Shown: positions 1 through 7,482 of the stretch, in pieces
Position numbering within the stretch: the first letter of the stretch is position 1
How the letters are laid out: the number at the start of each line of letters is the position of its first letter
Origin: Spirochaetales bacterium
GTDB lineage: Bacteria; Spirochaetota; Spirochaetia; Treponematales; Rectinemataceae
Assembly (NCBI GenBank): GCA_015657395.1
Contig: JADLKI010000005.1
Coordinates: 266,463-275,756, forward strand
Length of the DNA stretch: 9,294 nt
Direction: 5' to 3'
Made by a program: the position numbers and the translations under genes
The notes under the pieces: model-generated
Told to the model about the DNA's origin: nothing
The model's database searches: none
Seen by the model: only the letters and a program-made list of their open reading frames with translations

Positions 1-423
1 GGGCGGGAAAACATCTACCTCAACGGCGCAATCCTTGGAATGTCCAAGTCGGACATCGACCGGAACTTCGACGAAATTGTAGCGTTTTCCGAAATCGAGC
101 CGGAATTTATCGATACGCCAGTCAAGCGCTACTCCAGCGGCATGTACGTGAGGCTCGCTTTTGCCGTCGCGGCGCATCTCGACTCCGAGATTCTGATCGC
201 TGACGAAGTACTTGCAGTGGGGGATGTCAAATTTCAAGAAAAGTGCATCGGAAAGATGAAAGAAGTGAGTGAAGAGCAAGGAAGAACTGTATTATTCGTA
301 AGTCATAATATTGGAGCAGTTCGGCAGCTTTGTCAGATAGGCGTACTGTTGGACCATGGCAAGGCCTTAATTCTAGATAAAATGGATACGGTGGCCGATG
401 AGTATTCAAAACTGATTGGATGA
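1..423 (+). CDS. wzt: ABC transporter ATP-binding protein, Wzt type (5' end outside window)
   Basis: This is the nucleotide-binding subunit of a polysaccharide ABC exporter, which hydrolyses ATP to drive a lipid-linked glycan across the inner membrane with a Wzm-like permease. The frame is open from base 1, so the ATG at 40 is internal; the first residues, GRENIYLNGAILGM, are typical of the Wzt/RfbE/TagH group. The visible motifs, in order, are the ABC signature YSSGM (130-144), Walker B ILIADE (190-207), the D-loop (about 217-225) and the H-loop histidine in FVSHN (304-306). The Walker A part lies upstream. The protein ends about 40 residues after the H-loop, so it has no C-terminal carbohydrate-binding domain of the Escherichia coli O9a Wzt kind. 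G+C falls from about 53% (1-240) to about 42% (241-420) within the gene. The next gene starts 17 bases downstream. The family is certain; the exact symbol is by analogy. Confidence 0.92.
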   Translation, partial: GRENIYLNGAILGMSKSDIDRNFDEIVAFSEIEPEFIDTPVKRYSSGMYVRLAFAVAAHLDSEILIADEVLAVGDVKFQEKCIGKMKEVSEEQGRTVLFVSHNIGAVRQLCQIGVLLDHGKALILDKMDTVADEYSKLIG

Positions 424-440
424 TGAAAGAAGGGTAATGA

Positions 441-1370
441 ATGAGCGCAGCATATTCAGATAATAGCCCCTTGGTTAGCGTAATTACCGCCGTCCTGAAT
501 TCTGAAAAGTTGATTGAGCGCTGTGTAAAGTCTGTAATCACCCAAACATATAAGAATATCGAATATATAGTTGTCGACGGAGGAAGTACAGACCGTACTC
601 TTGAAATCCTCGAGAGATACAGGGATAAAATCGACATATTAATATCCGAAAAGGATAAGGGTGTCTATGATGCAATGAACAAGGGATATCAGATATCGCA
701 TGGCGATTATATTATCATGCTGAACTCCGATGATTTCTTCACTTCCGAGGCGATCGAACTCAGTGTCAACACAATTCTGGAGCAGAAAGCCGATTATTCC
801 GGAGCTCAAGCCTTTATTATAGACCAGGATTCGTCCATCAAGTATGTATACTGGCCTAACTGCTTTGATAAAGCAGCGTATATTGCCCAAAATCCATGTG
901 CCCATGAAACTTTGCTTGTGTCGCGGAAAGCTTATGATGATATCGGAGGATATAACACAAAATATAAAATCGCGGCTGACTTGAAATTTGAATTAGAGTT
1001 AATCAGCAGAGGTTATGTGGTAGCAAAGGTTGAGAAGCCTATTCTATATTTCACTGACGGCGGAATATCCTCGAATGAAGAACAAGCCAGGAAAGAATTG
1101 GTTGAAATTTTAGCGGATTATCTTCCTATACCTAGAAGCTATATAGAAGGACTAATCCTGCTGGTAAACAAAGGAGTCCCATCGGAAAACTGCATAAAAG
1201 CTTTATCAGATCAGTCGATTTTGCGCAATCTTCCTGTGGAAGTCATTTCGTACCTGTTCGTCAATATGTATTATAAATACATGAAAGAGCTTAACAGACA
1301 TAGCAAGAAGGGTCCTCTTGAGAATTTCTTTTCCAAAATCAAAATAATGCTAAAACGGTTGGTTAAATAG
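441..1370 (+). CDS. Family 2 glycosyltransferase (WcaE-like)
   Basis: This is a predicted inverting GT-A glycosyltransferase that moves a sugar from a nucleotide donor to a growing lipid-linked glycan at the cytoplasmic membrane face. The N-terminal strand SVITAVLNS (residues 13-21) is followed by VVDGGSTD (44-51, nucleotide-binding aspartate D46), EKDKGVYDAMNKG (70-82) and a DXD-like NSDD (95-98) for metal and donor binding. A later YKIAADLKFELEL segment fits the acceptor/base region. The 'SEKDKG-YDAMNKG' pattern resembles the WcaE-like branch of GT2. The length, 309 residues, is normal. The ATG at 441 is preceded by AGAAGGG at 428-434 with a 6-base spacer, supporting this start. The C-terminal 90 or so residues are basic and less conserved. 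The gene is AT-rich. It is related to the GT2 gene at 4749. The donor sugar cannot be told. Confidence 0.9.
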   Translation: MSAAYSDNSPLVSVITAVLNSEKLIERCVKSVITQTYKNIEYIVVDGGSTDRTLEILERYRDKIDILISEKDKGVYDAMNKGYQISHGDYIIMLNSDDFFTSEAIELSVNTILEQKADYSGAQAFIIDQDSSIKYVYWPNCFDKAAYIAQNPCAHETLLVSRKAYDDIGGYNTKYKIAADLKFELELISRGYVVAKVEKPILYFTDGGISSNEEQARKELVEILADYLPIPRSYIEGLILLVNKGVPSENCIKALSDQSILRNLPVEVISYLFVNMYYKYMKELNRHSKKGPLENFFSKIKIMLKRLVK

Positions 1371-1375
1371 TCAAA

Positions 1376-2574
1376 ATGAAAATTGCAATATGCATGATGC
1401 GTTGTCTTGGAGTCGGATATGGAAGCGTGAAGGTCGCCGTCAGTCTTGCAAATGAACTGGCAAAAAGAAACAATGATGTTTCATTTCTGTGCTACGATGA
1501 AACTCAAGAAAAACTCGAGTTTAGACTCGACCCCCATGTATATTTTTTAAATTTTGCCAAAGTTCGCCCTGTTCGGCTATTAAAGGTAAGTAGATTAATT
1601 ATCAAAATTCTTTATAATATTCCTTCAATTTTGCCGGTTTTTTTATATAAACATATAGAAGAACCCTTATACCAGCTCAGATGGTTCATTCAAGATAATA
1701 TTTCTCCTTTTTGGGCATGGAAAATGGCTTTTAATCGGGGTGGCTACGACGTCATTTCCGTTCACGGTTCTGATGCTATATCAATAATCCCCTTTGCAGT
1801 ACATCCTACAAAAACAAAACTCATCATAACGCTTCATAGCCAACCTCAGGCGGAAATGGAAAGATTCTCGCTCAACAAGGTCATTTTCAGAGCAAAAGTC
1901 AAAGGATTGAACAAAGCCGATAAGATTACCGTATTGCAAAAGAAGTTCATAGCCGAAGCAGGAAAATACTGCAAAGACAAGGAAAAGCTAGTTTATATAC
2001 CCAACTTTATACATGAAGTCACTGGAAACTATCATAAACATATTGAAAACCATGTTAATATTATCGCGATTGGAAATCTGGTAAAAGAAAAAAACTTCGA
2101 TATATTAGTCCAATCTTTTACAATGGTTCGCTCGGACAACTGGAGCTGTGATATTTGGGGAAAAGATTGCGGCGAAAAAGAAACATTGAAAAATTGATCA
2201 AGAAGAACAAGCTGGAAAAACGCATATTTTTAAAAGGGTTTACAAATTCAATCGAAAATGAAATCGAAAAGGCTCATTTGATAATTCAACCTTCGCTGTT
2301 TGAAGGATTCCCTCTCGCCGTATCAGAGGCCATGGCTCGAGGAGTAGTACCGATAGGATTCTCATCATGCCCAGGAATCAACGACTTGATTTCTGATCAT
2401 TTCAATGGATTGCTGTCGAATGAAGAGAGCGCGGCCGGACTTGCCAAGCAGATTGATTACCTCATAGAGAATTCAGAATTATATGCTCAACTATCCATGA
2501 ATGCAGTTCAGTCGGTAAAAAAATATAGCCCTGAATCTATTATGCACGAATGGGAGAAGCTGATAAATGAATGA
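1376..2574 (+). pseudogene. Family 4 glycosyltransferase disrupted by a -1 frameshift
   Basis: Two overlapping reading frames together make one GT-B retaining glycosyltransferase of the GT4 family. The first frame (1376-2197, 273 residues) carries the N-terminal domain and the start of the C-terminal domain, with the typical IAIGNLVKEKNFDILVQSF strand and helix near its end, then stops at TGA 2195-2197. The rest continues in another frame to 2574, with PSLFEGFPLAVSEAMARG holding the E-x7-E motif. Adding one A to the five-A run at 2189-2193 joins them smoothly (ETLKKLIKKNKLEKR) and gives a 399-residue protein, a usual GT4 length. The cause could be a real mutation, a base-calling error in the homopolymer, or a two-polypeptide arrangement, since a TTG at 2194 overlaps the stop. 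The start at 1376 has no strong ribosome site; it lies 5 bases after the previous stop. The next gene overlaps by 8 bases. Confidence 0.85.
2189..2193 (+). other. Probable frameshift point in the GT4 gene (A5 run)
   Basis: The codons TTG AAA AAT TGA end the first frame here. One extra A would give TTG AAA AAA TTG ATC AAG and continue into the conserved C-terminal domain. The run does not form a classical X-XXY-YYZ slippery heptamer, because the base before it is G, so programmed slippage is not favoured. Confidence 0.7.
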
Positions 2575-3631
2575 CAAAAAAGTATTATTCATCGGACATT
2601 CCTATCACAAGAAAACAGCTTCTTCCAAGTTTTTGGAACAGCTTCTTCAAGAGAAGTATGATGTAGAATGCATATATGATGAAAGCTGGCTTCATTCCAA
2701 GAAAGCCACTCATTCTTTCTCTTTAAATCTTAATGATTATTTCGCGATCATAATATGGCAAATCGCTGATTTATTGTCGAAGGACTTCATAGCTGAGCTC
2801 TCAAAGAGAAATACAGTCTTTTTCCCAATGGAAAACTATGGAGACGATTGGAGTAGATGGAAAAGATACAAGAAATTCAAAATAATATCATTTTCTAAAT
2901 TCAATTATATAAAACTAAAACAATGGGGATTCGATGTTCAATATTTCCAATATTTCCCTAAATCTTGGAGAATATCTTCCGAAACAAAAAAAAAGCGATA
3001 TACAGTATTTTTTTGGCAACGTGTAAACGCTCTAACTTGGGGAGATGTTAAAAGACTCATTAATCACAAGGACATAGAAAAAGTCGTTTTACATAAGAGC
3101 GTCGACCCTGGCCACCAATTTGTCATGCCTAGTGAAGCAGATATAAAAAAATATAACATCGAAATCACAGAATGGTTCAACAACAAAGCTGAGTTGGAAA
3201 ATAAAATAGCCCAAGCAGATATATATATAGCCCCAAGGATAACTGAAGGAATAGGGCTTTCGTTCCTTGAGGCAATGGCAATGGGGAAGGCTGTTATTGC
3301 CGTAAATATGCCTACAATGAATGAGTATATAAAAGATAAAAAGAATGGGTATTTGTTCAACATGAATAATATCCATCGAGTTGATTTACGTAATATAGAG
3401 ACTATTAGGAAGAACTGCATAAAAAGTATGGAACGAGGTTTTGAAAAATGGAGTGTCCAAAAAGAGGAAATATATAAAATCGTCGAGAGAAATTATTCGC
3501 CGAATCGAGAATTATTGCTTGCACAAATAAGCAAAGAAATCTACAGAAAAACGGTTTTGAAAGCAAAAAGAATATTAAAGGAAGCGGCTCCGTTTGTCTT
3601 TGTACGGTTGAGGCAAAAATATCTTCGATAG
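2567..3631 (+). CDS. GT-B glycosyltransferase, first of a tandem paralogue pair
   Basis: This is a predicted glycosyltransferase of 354 residues. The C-terminal half has a GT4/GT1-like donor site: IYIAPRITEGIGLSFLEAMAMG with the E-x7-E pair E227/E235, followed by NMPTMNEYI and NGYLF. The N-terminal domain starts with VLFIGHSYHKKTASSKF, which is not a standard GT4 opening but is shared with the next gene. Other shared blocks are FFWQRVN (148-154) and a SVDPGHQF block. From residue 148 to 263 it aligns without gaps to residues 140-255 of the next protein, with about 60 of 116 identical by hand count. The start at 2567 overlaps the previous stop by 8 bases and has GGGAG at 2552-2556. The C-terminus is strongly basic, fitting peripheral membrane attachment. 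The gene is very AT-rich, with one 60-base line near 2900 at 22% G+C. I know no characterised member, so donor and acceptor are unknown. Confidence 0.82.
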   Translation: MNDKKVLFIGHSYHKKTASSKFLEQLLQEKYDVECIYDESWLHSKKATHSFSLNLNDYFAIIIWQIADLLSKDFIAELSKRNTVFFPMENYGDDWSRWKRYKKFKIISFSKFNYIKLKQWGFDVQYFQYFPKSWRISSETKKKRYTVFFWQRVNALTWGDVKRLINHKDIEKVVLHKSVDPGHQFVMPSEADIKKYNIEITEWFNNKAELENKIAQADIYIAPRITEGIGLSFLEAMAMGKAVIAVNMPTMNEYIKDKKNGYLFNMNNIHRVDLRNIETIRKNCIKSMERGFEKWSVQKEEIYKIVERNYSPNRELLLAQISKEIYRKTVLKAKRILKEAAPFVFVRLRQKYLR

Positions 3632-3661
3632 CGGTGTGCATAAAAAAAGAAATACCGTCTT

Positions 3662-3667
3662 GAGAGG
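3662..3667 (+). promoter_or_regulatory. Ribosome binding site that sets the start at 3672
   Basis: GAGAGG lies 4 bases before the ATG at 3672. The upstream in-frame GTG at 3636 has no such site, and its 12 extra residues have no counterpart in the paralogue, whose own start aligns with M at 3672. Confidence 0.6.
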
Positions 3668-3671
3668 CATT

Positions 3672-4730
3672 ATGAAAAGACTTCTTTTTGTCGACCATTC
3701 GTTTCATCAAAAGACAGGTTCATCAAAGTTCTTTATCGACATGCTTAAGGCAAGATATCAAGTAACATATGTTGTAGATGCAACCTGGGATCAGAATCAA
3801 ACGATCAAAGAACAACATACATATAACGGATATGACATTGTCGTTTTTTGGCAACAGGTAAACCCACGGATATTCAAGTCGATAAACTGTAAAAATATTG
3901 TATATGTACCGATGTATGATGGATGTAGTGACCGAGGTCTTGATTATTGGTATGCTTTTCGGGATATAAAAATTATTAACTTCAGCAAAGCTCTGGAGTT
4001 ATTATTGGACAGGGCTGACTTCAACACATTACCGGTGAAATATTTCCCCAAGCCCGAGGGAAAGCCCGATGCGGAAGAAGGTTCCTGTTTCTTTTGGCAG
4101 AGAATTAATGAAATTAACTGGCCTTTAGTGAAAGGCCTTCTTGGAAACACAGGTATCGACAAAGTCCATATACACCGGGCGGTAGATCCTGGACAATCCT
4201 TTTATCCGCCTTCCATTGAAGACATAAACCGATACCGAATGACATTTAGTGATTGGTTTTCTAGTAAAGATGAATATCAGAAAAATATGTCCTCGAAACA
4301 AATTTATATCGCACCAAGAATGAGAGAGGGCATCGGACTCTCTTTCTTGGAAGCTATGGCTGCCGGTCGTGTGGTCGTGGCTCCTAATCTGCCGACAATG
4401 AATGAATACATAACTCATATGGAAAACGGCTATTTATATGACCCTTATACTCCGGCGCCCATAGGATTCAAGAACCTGAATAGAATAGCTGAAAATGCTC
4501 TCAGTACGATCATAGAAGGTCAAAGATCATGGGAAATCGAAAAGGGGAAAATATTCGAATTCATTGAATCTCCAATGAAGAAAAATTACTACTTTGCAAG
4601 ACATCCGCTTGAAAAATACAATAAAAGAAATATCATCAAATACATGAAAATTCCTATTAAATACATTATGCCATATGGTGTAGTAATGTTGTATAAAAGA
4701 TGGAACGGTTCGAGAAAGCTTGAAAAATAA
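3672..4730 (+). CDS. GT-B glycosyltransferase, second of a tandem paralogue pair
   Basis: This is a predicted glycosyltransferase of 352 residues, homologous to the preceding gene along its length. Its opening, RLLFVDHSFHQKTGSSKF, matches that gene's start, so I choose the ATG at 3672 over the GTG at 3636. The C-terminal domain has IYIAPRMREGIGLSFLEAMAAG with the E-x7-E pair E219/E227, then NLPTMNEYI and NGYLY. Other shared blocks are AVDPGQSF and WF-S-K. FWQQVN (59-64) and FWQRIN (141-146) are two copies of one motif, each after a hydrophobic strand; the paralogue keeps the second and only the WQ of the first. The protein ends with basic residues. The pair probably arose by duplication and divergence and could add two similar sugars in sequence, which is inference. 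An 18-base gap follows. Confidence 0.82.
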   Translation: MKRLLFVDHSFHQKTGSSKFFIDMLKARYQVTYVVDATWDQNQTIKEQHTYNGYDIVVFWQQVNPRIFKSINCKNIVYVPMYDGCSDRGLDYWYAFRDIKIINFSKALELLLDRADFNTLPVKYFPKPEGKPDAEEGSCFFWQRINEINWPLVKGLLGNTGIDKVHIHRAVDPGQSFYPPSIEDINRYRMTFSDWFSSKDEYQKNMSSKQIYIAPRMREGIGLSFLEAMAAGRVVVAPNLPTMNEYITHMENGYLYDPYTPAPIGFKNLNRIAENALSTIIEGQRSWEIEKGKIFEFIESPMKKNYYFARHPLEKYNKRNIIKYMKIPIKYIMPYGVVMLYKRWNGSRKLEK

Positions 4731-4748
4731 GAAAATGAGGATAAAGAG

Positions 4749-5513
4749 ATGCTATTCTCCATAGTGACCGCATCGTACAACTCAGGTGATGAAATTCGGA
4801 AAACCTATAATTCATTGTTACTCCAAAATTATAGGATTTTTGAATGGATAATTGTTGACGGAGAATCCGAAACTTATTCTCGCAACGTGCTACAAGAACT
4901 TGTAAAAAGTGCACCATTTTCTGTTAAATATATCAGCGAATCTGATAATGGCGTATTTGATGCCTTCAACAAAGGCCTGAAAATGGCTAGCGGAAAATGG
5001 ATAGGATTTCTCGGCTGCGGAGATGAGTATTATCCTGGAATTTTGGAATCGGTCATAAGTTTTATAGGGAATGCCGATGACAATGAAGTAGTCTATGGAA
5101 TTATCGATTTTGTTCGGCAGGATGGTGCGCATTTCTGGTATACAACAGATGAAAAATATCTGGATGAAGGAAGGATGATGCATCATGCCGCTACCTTCGT
5201 AAAAAAAGACAAGTATGTCGAAATAGGCGGTTTCAATGTAAAATACAAATCAGCATCAGATTTGGATGCGTTTATTAAGATAAAGCGCTCAGGCGCGAGA
5301 TTTGTTTTTGTCCCCTATGTAGTGACCAAATTTAACACCGGAGGATTGTCTACCTCAGGGAGTCTGCCATATGAAGAGAGGATGGAAATCATGCATGAAT
5401 ATGGCATGGTTGCAAAGAAAAGATGGATAAGATTCATAATAGTGAAAAAGTTGAAAAGACTGAGGACAGCAATAAAAAAACTTCGGTTCGATACACATAA
5501 AGAAAAGCCATGA
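4749..5513 (+). CDS. Family 2 glycosyltransferase (WcaE-like), short
   Basis: This is a GT-A fold glycosyltransferase of 254 residues. FSIVTASYNSG (3-13) is the first strand and loop, WIIVDGES (33-40) carries the nucleotide-binding D37, and ESDNGVFDAFNKG (64-76) matches the 'YDAMNKG' block of WcaE-like enzymes. The metal-site position reads FLGCGDEYY, so the DXD is degenerate, with D92 as the main candidate and a cysteine and glycine where NSDD stands in the first GT2 of this cluster. MMHHAATFVKK and KSASDLDAF fit the acceptor/base region. GAGG at 4737-4740 lies 8 bases before the ATG. The last 35 or so residues are rich in Lys and Arg, consistent with binding to the membrane face. The stop overlaps the next start by four bases (ATGA), suggesting coupled translation. 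Substrate unknown. Confidence 0.9.
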   Translation: MLFSIVTASYNSGDEIRKTYNSLLLQNYRIFEWIIVDGESETYSRNVLQELVKSAPFSVKYISESDNGVFDAFNKGLKMASGKWIGFLGCGDEYYPGILESVISFIGNADDNEVVYGIIDFVRQDGAHFWYTTDEKYLDEGRMMHHAATFVKKDKYVEIGGFNVKYKSASDLDAFIKIKRSGARFVFVPYVVTKFNTGGLSTSGSLPYEERMEIMHEYGMVAKKRWIRFIIVKKLKRLRTAIKKLRFDTHKEKP

Positions 5514-6709
5514 AACTGTTTAGTGTTAAACTTTATTGTCCGACATTGTTTTCGACGATTGGCGGCGCTGAGAAATTCACCGCAATGATAGCGCAGTATC
5601 TTGTGAAAACATTCAAAGATATAGACCTTGGATTAATCGCCCAAAAGGCCGAGGATGCTCAACTGTGGGAAAGCATCGATTTTCTTAATCAAAACTATGG
5701 CCTTTCGCTTTCTTCGGATATTAAAATTGAAATTCTTGAGGAAGAAAAAGCTGGGCTTTGGAGCCGATATGCAGCGCATCGTGATTTGAGGAAGACGTCT
5801 ATTAATGTAGATTTATATATAAATTGCTTTCACAATGTGCAATTCTTTTATGGAAAAAAGAATGTACATCTCATACATTTCCCTGCCAATCGCCGAACCG
5901 TTAATTCTCCGACCTTTTCCCAAAGGCCCCTTTTAAAGCCAATTGCATATATACTGGATAAGAAATATGAAAGGTGTTATGACCTTTTTATATGTAATTC
6001 TCTATTCACTGAAGCATGGCTTGCACGATATTGGAACATCAAACCTGAACGAAGAACTGTATTGAATCCTCCTGCGACCTCTAGCTCAATGTGGTCTTCA
6101 AAAATGGAGGAGGAAAAAGAGAATATGATCCTTCTCTTATCCCGATTCGATAAACGCAAAAACATGCTGGAAGCGGTAAAATATTTCTGCGGGCATGGCA
6201 ATCTTTTCCCTAACTGGCGCCTAGTAGTTGCTGGATATTGTAATGAGAAGAACAAGGAATATTATAATAATGTCGTTTCGGCCGCGCGAGGGCACCGCAT
6301 AGAAGTAAAGGTAAATTTGTCAAGATCGGACCTTAAAACTCTATACAAAAATGCAAAAATATTTTGGCATGTTATGGGATTTAATGTCGATGAAAACACT
6401 GATCCATTGAACGTAGAGCATTTCGGCATCACGACCGTGGAAGCCATGGCCGCGGGCGCCGTCCCCGTTGTGATAGACAAGGGGGGACAGCGCGAAATAG
6501 TCGATGACGGCATCAATGGTTTTCGCTGGAAAAATTTGGAAGAGTTGGGTAGTTTGACTCAAAAGCTGATAATGAATCCTGATCTGCGTCTCACCCTGTC
6601 GAAGTCCGCGGTCGAAAAAAGCAACAAATATTCCCTTGAAGCCTTTAACGCAAACATAGATACTATTTTCAGAGAGCATAATTTAATTCCTATGGAATAT
6701 CGGAAATGA
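5510..6709 (+). CDS. Family 4 glycosyltransferase, ALG11-like
   Basis: This is an intact GT-B glycosyltransferase of 399 residues. The N-terminal domain opens with LYCPTLFSTIGGAEKF, with the glycine-rich acceptor/donor loop at G18-G19-A20-E21. The linker is followed by MILLLSRFDKRKNMLEAVKYF and WRLVVAGYC, the first C-terminal-domain strands. The segment IFWHVMGFNVDE, then EHFGITTVEAMAAG with the E-x7-E pair E303/E311, then VPVVIDKGGQREIV, is characteristic of the ALG11-like branch, whose eukaryotic members are GDP-mannose-dependent mannosyltransferases. Mannose is thus a possible but unproved donor. Four-base ATGA overlaps join it to the genes on both sides. Composition changes inside the gene: bases 6361-6420 are about 37% G+C and 6421-6480 about 63%, which may partly reflect the conserved Ala/Gly-rich motif. 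Confidence 0.9.
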   Translation: MKLFSVKLYCPTLFSTIGGAEKFTAMIAQYLVKTFKDIDLGLIAQKAEDAQLWESIDFLNQNYGLSLSSDIKIEILEEEKAGLWSRYAAHRDLRKTSINVDLYINCFHNVQFFYGKKNVHLIHFPANRRTVNSPTFSQRPLLKPIAYILDKKYERCYDLFICNSLFTEAWLARYWNIKPERRTVLNPPATSSSMWSSKMEEEKENMILLLSRFDKRKNMLEAVKYFCGHGNLFPNWRLVVAGYCNEKNKEYYNNVVSAARGHRIEVKVNLSRSDLKTLYKNAKIFWHVMGFNVDENTDPLNVEHFGITTVEAMAAGAVPVVIDKGGQREIVDDGINGFRWKNLEELGSLTQKLIMNPDLRLTLSKSAVEKSNKYSLEAFNANIDTIFREHNLIPMEYRK

Positions 6710-7482
6710 AAGCATTCGTTATCAGCCTCGACAGCGACGCTGCGCGAAGGGCTTCGATGCGCGGACAGCTTGAGTCTCTGGGGCTTGACTATGAAATTTT
6801 CGACGCGATACGCGGTTCAGTGTATATCGACAATCCACGCTGGTACGATGATACTTCTGCCCGGCGACTGGAAGGCCGGAGCCTGCGCCCGGGCGAAGTG
6901 GGCTGTGCACTTAGCCACGCCGCCGTATATGCGGAAATAGTAAAGAGAGGAATCCCGTGGGCGCTCATTCTCGAAGACGACGCGGTTCTTCACAGCGCAC
7001 TTCCTGCAATATTGTCGGCCATAGAAAATGGCGTAGGGATGCAGGGACAGATTATCTCCTTAAGTCGCTGCGACGCGTATTTGCCATGGACGAAAGAGGG
7101 GCTGTGGGGAGAATTCAGCATCGCGACTCCTTGTCTTGTCAAAGAAGGTGCCATCGGACAGGCTGTTGGTTACGTAGTTTCGCTGGATGCGGCCAAGGCG
7201 ATTGCAGAAAAGAATGTACCCGTCAAATTTCCTGCGGACAGCTGGGGACATTACCGTGGCTTGGTGGAATTTAAAGGCGTACTCCCCACCCTCAGCGTGG
7301 TGAGACAGAATACCAGCTTTAAAAGCTCTACCGTACCGGGCGGTGTACGCTCTGATTTTGTGCCGTATTCAAAGACAGATCTGCTGATGCATGGATTCTT
7401 GACATATACATATCCGGGACGTTTCTGTAAAAGGGTCATCAATCGACTAAAGCTTTCCAGAAAGGGAACGAATCATCGATGA
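6706..7482 (+). CDS. Family 25 glycosyltransferase (LPS/LOS type)
   Basis: This is a predicted GT25 enzyme of 258 residues, the family that includes lipooligosaccharide galactosyl- and glucosyltransferases. The sequence starts with AFVISLDSDAARRASM (3-18), the usual GT25 first strand with basic helix. It continues with LRPGEVGCALSHAAVY (60-75, the family hallmark around G-E-x-G-C-x-x-S-H) and ALILEDDA (86-93), where E90-D91-D92 is the metal-binding acidic cluster. GQAVGYVVSLDAAKAI and FPADSWGHY complete the C-terminal part seen in the family. The ATG overlaps the previous stop by four bases. This is the first clearly GC-rich gene after the AT-rich block (bases 6841-6900 are 67% G+C), so it probably has a different history from its upstream neighbours. 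Donor and linkage are not determinable here. Confidence 0.87.
   Translation: MKAFVISLDSDAARRASMRGQLESLGLDYEIFDAIRGSVYIDNPRWYDDTSARRLEGRSLRPGEVGCALSHAAVYAEIVKRGIPWALILEDDAVLHSALPAILSAIENGVGMQGQIISLSRCDAYLPWTKEGLWGEFSIATPCLVKEGAIGQAVGYVVSLDAAKAIAEKNVPVKFPADSWGHYRGLVEFKGVLPTLSVVRQNTSFKSSTVPGGVRSDFVPYSKTDLLMHGFLTYTYPGRFCKRVINRLKLSRKGTNHR

Noticed and set aside
227..637. Reverse-strand open frame of 136 codons across the ATPase/GT2 junction
   Set aside because: It overlaps two clear forward genes and its translation shows no family pattern.
2189..2197. Programmed -1 ribosomal frameshift at the A run
   Set aside because: The zero-frame codons AAA AAT preceded by G do not make a standard slippery heptamer, and I see no clear downstream stem-loop. 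Mutation or sequencing error is simpler.
2155..2574. A separate gene starting at TTG 2155
   Set aside because: Its first dozen codons are out of frame with an intact GT4 domain encoded over the same bases, and the conserved C-terminal domain begins only after the A5 run. It is better read as the second half of the frameshifted gene.
3636..3671. GTG start at 3636 adding 12 residues to the second paralogue
   Set aside because: It has no ribosome site and no matching residues in the paralogue, while the ATG at 3672 has GAGAGG just upstream and aligns with the paralogue's start.
3632..3671. Possible hairpin (CGGT...ACCG) in the largest gap
   Set aside because: The stem is only four base pairs with an 18-base loop and no following T-run, so it is not a credible terminator.
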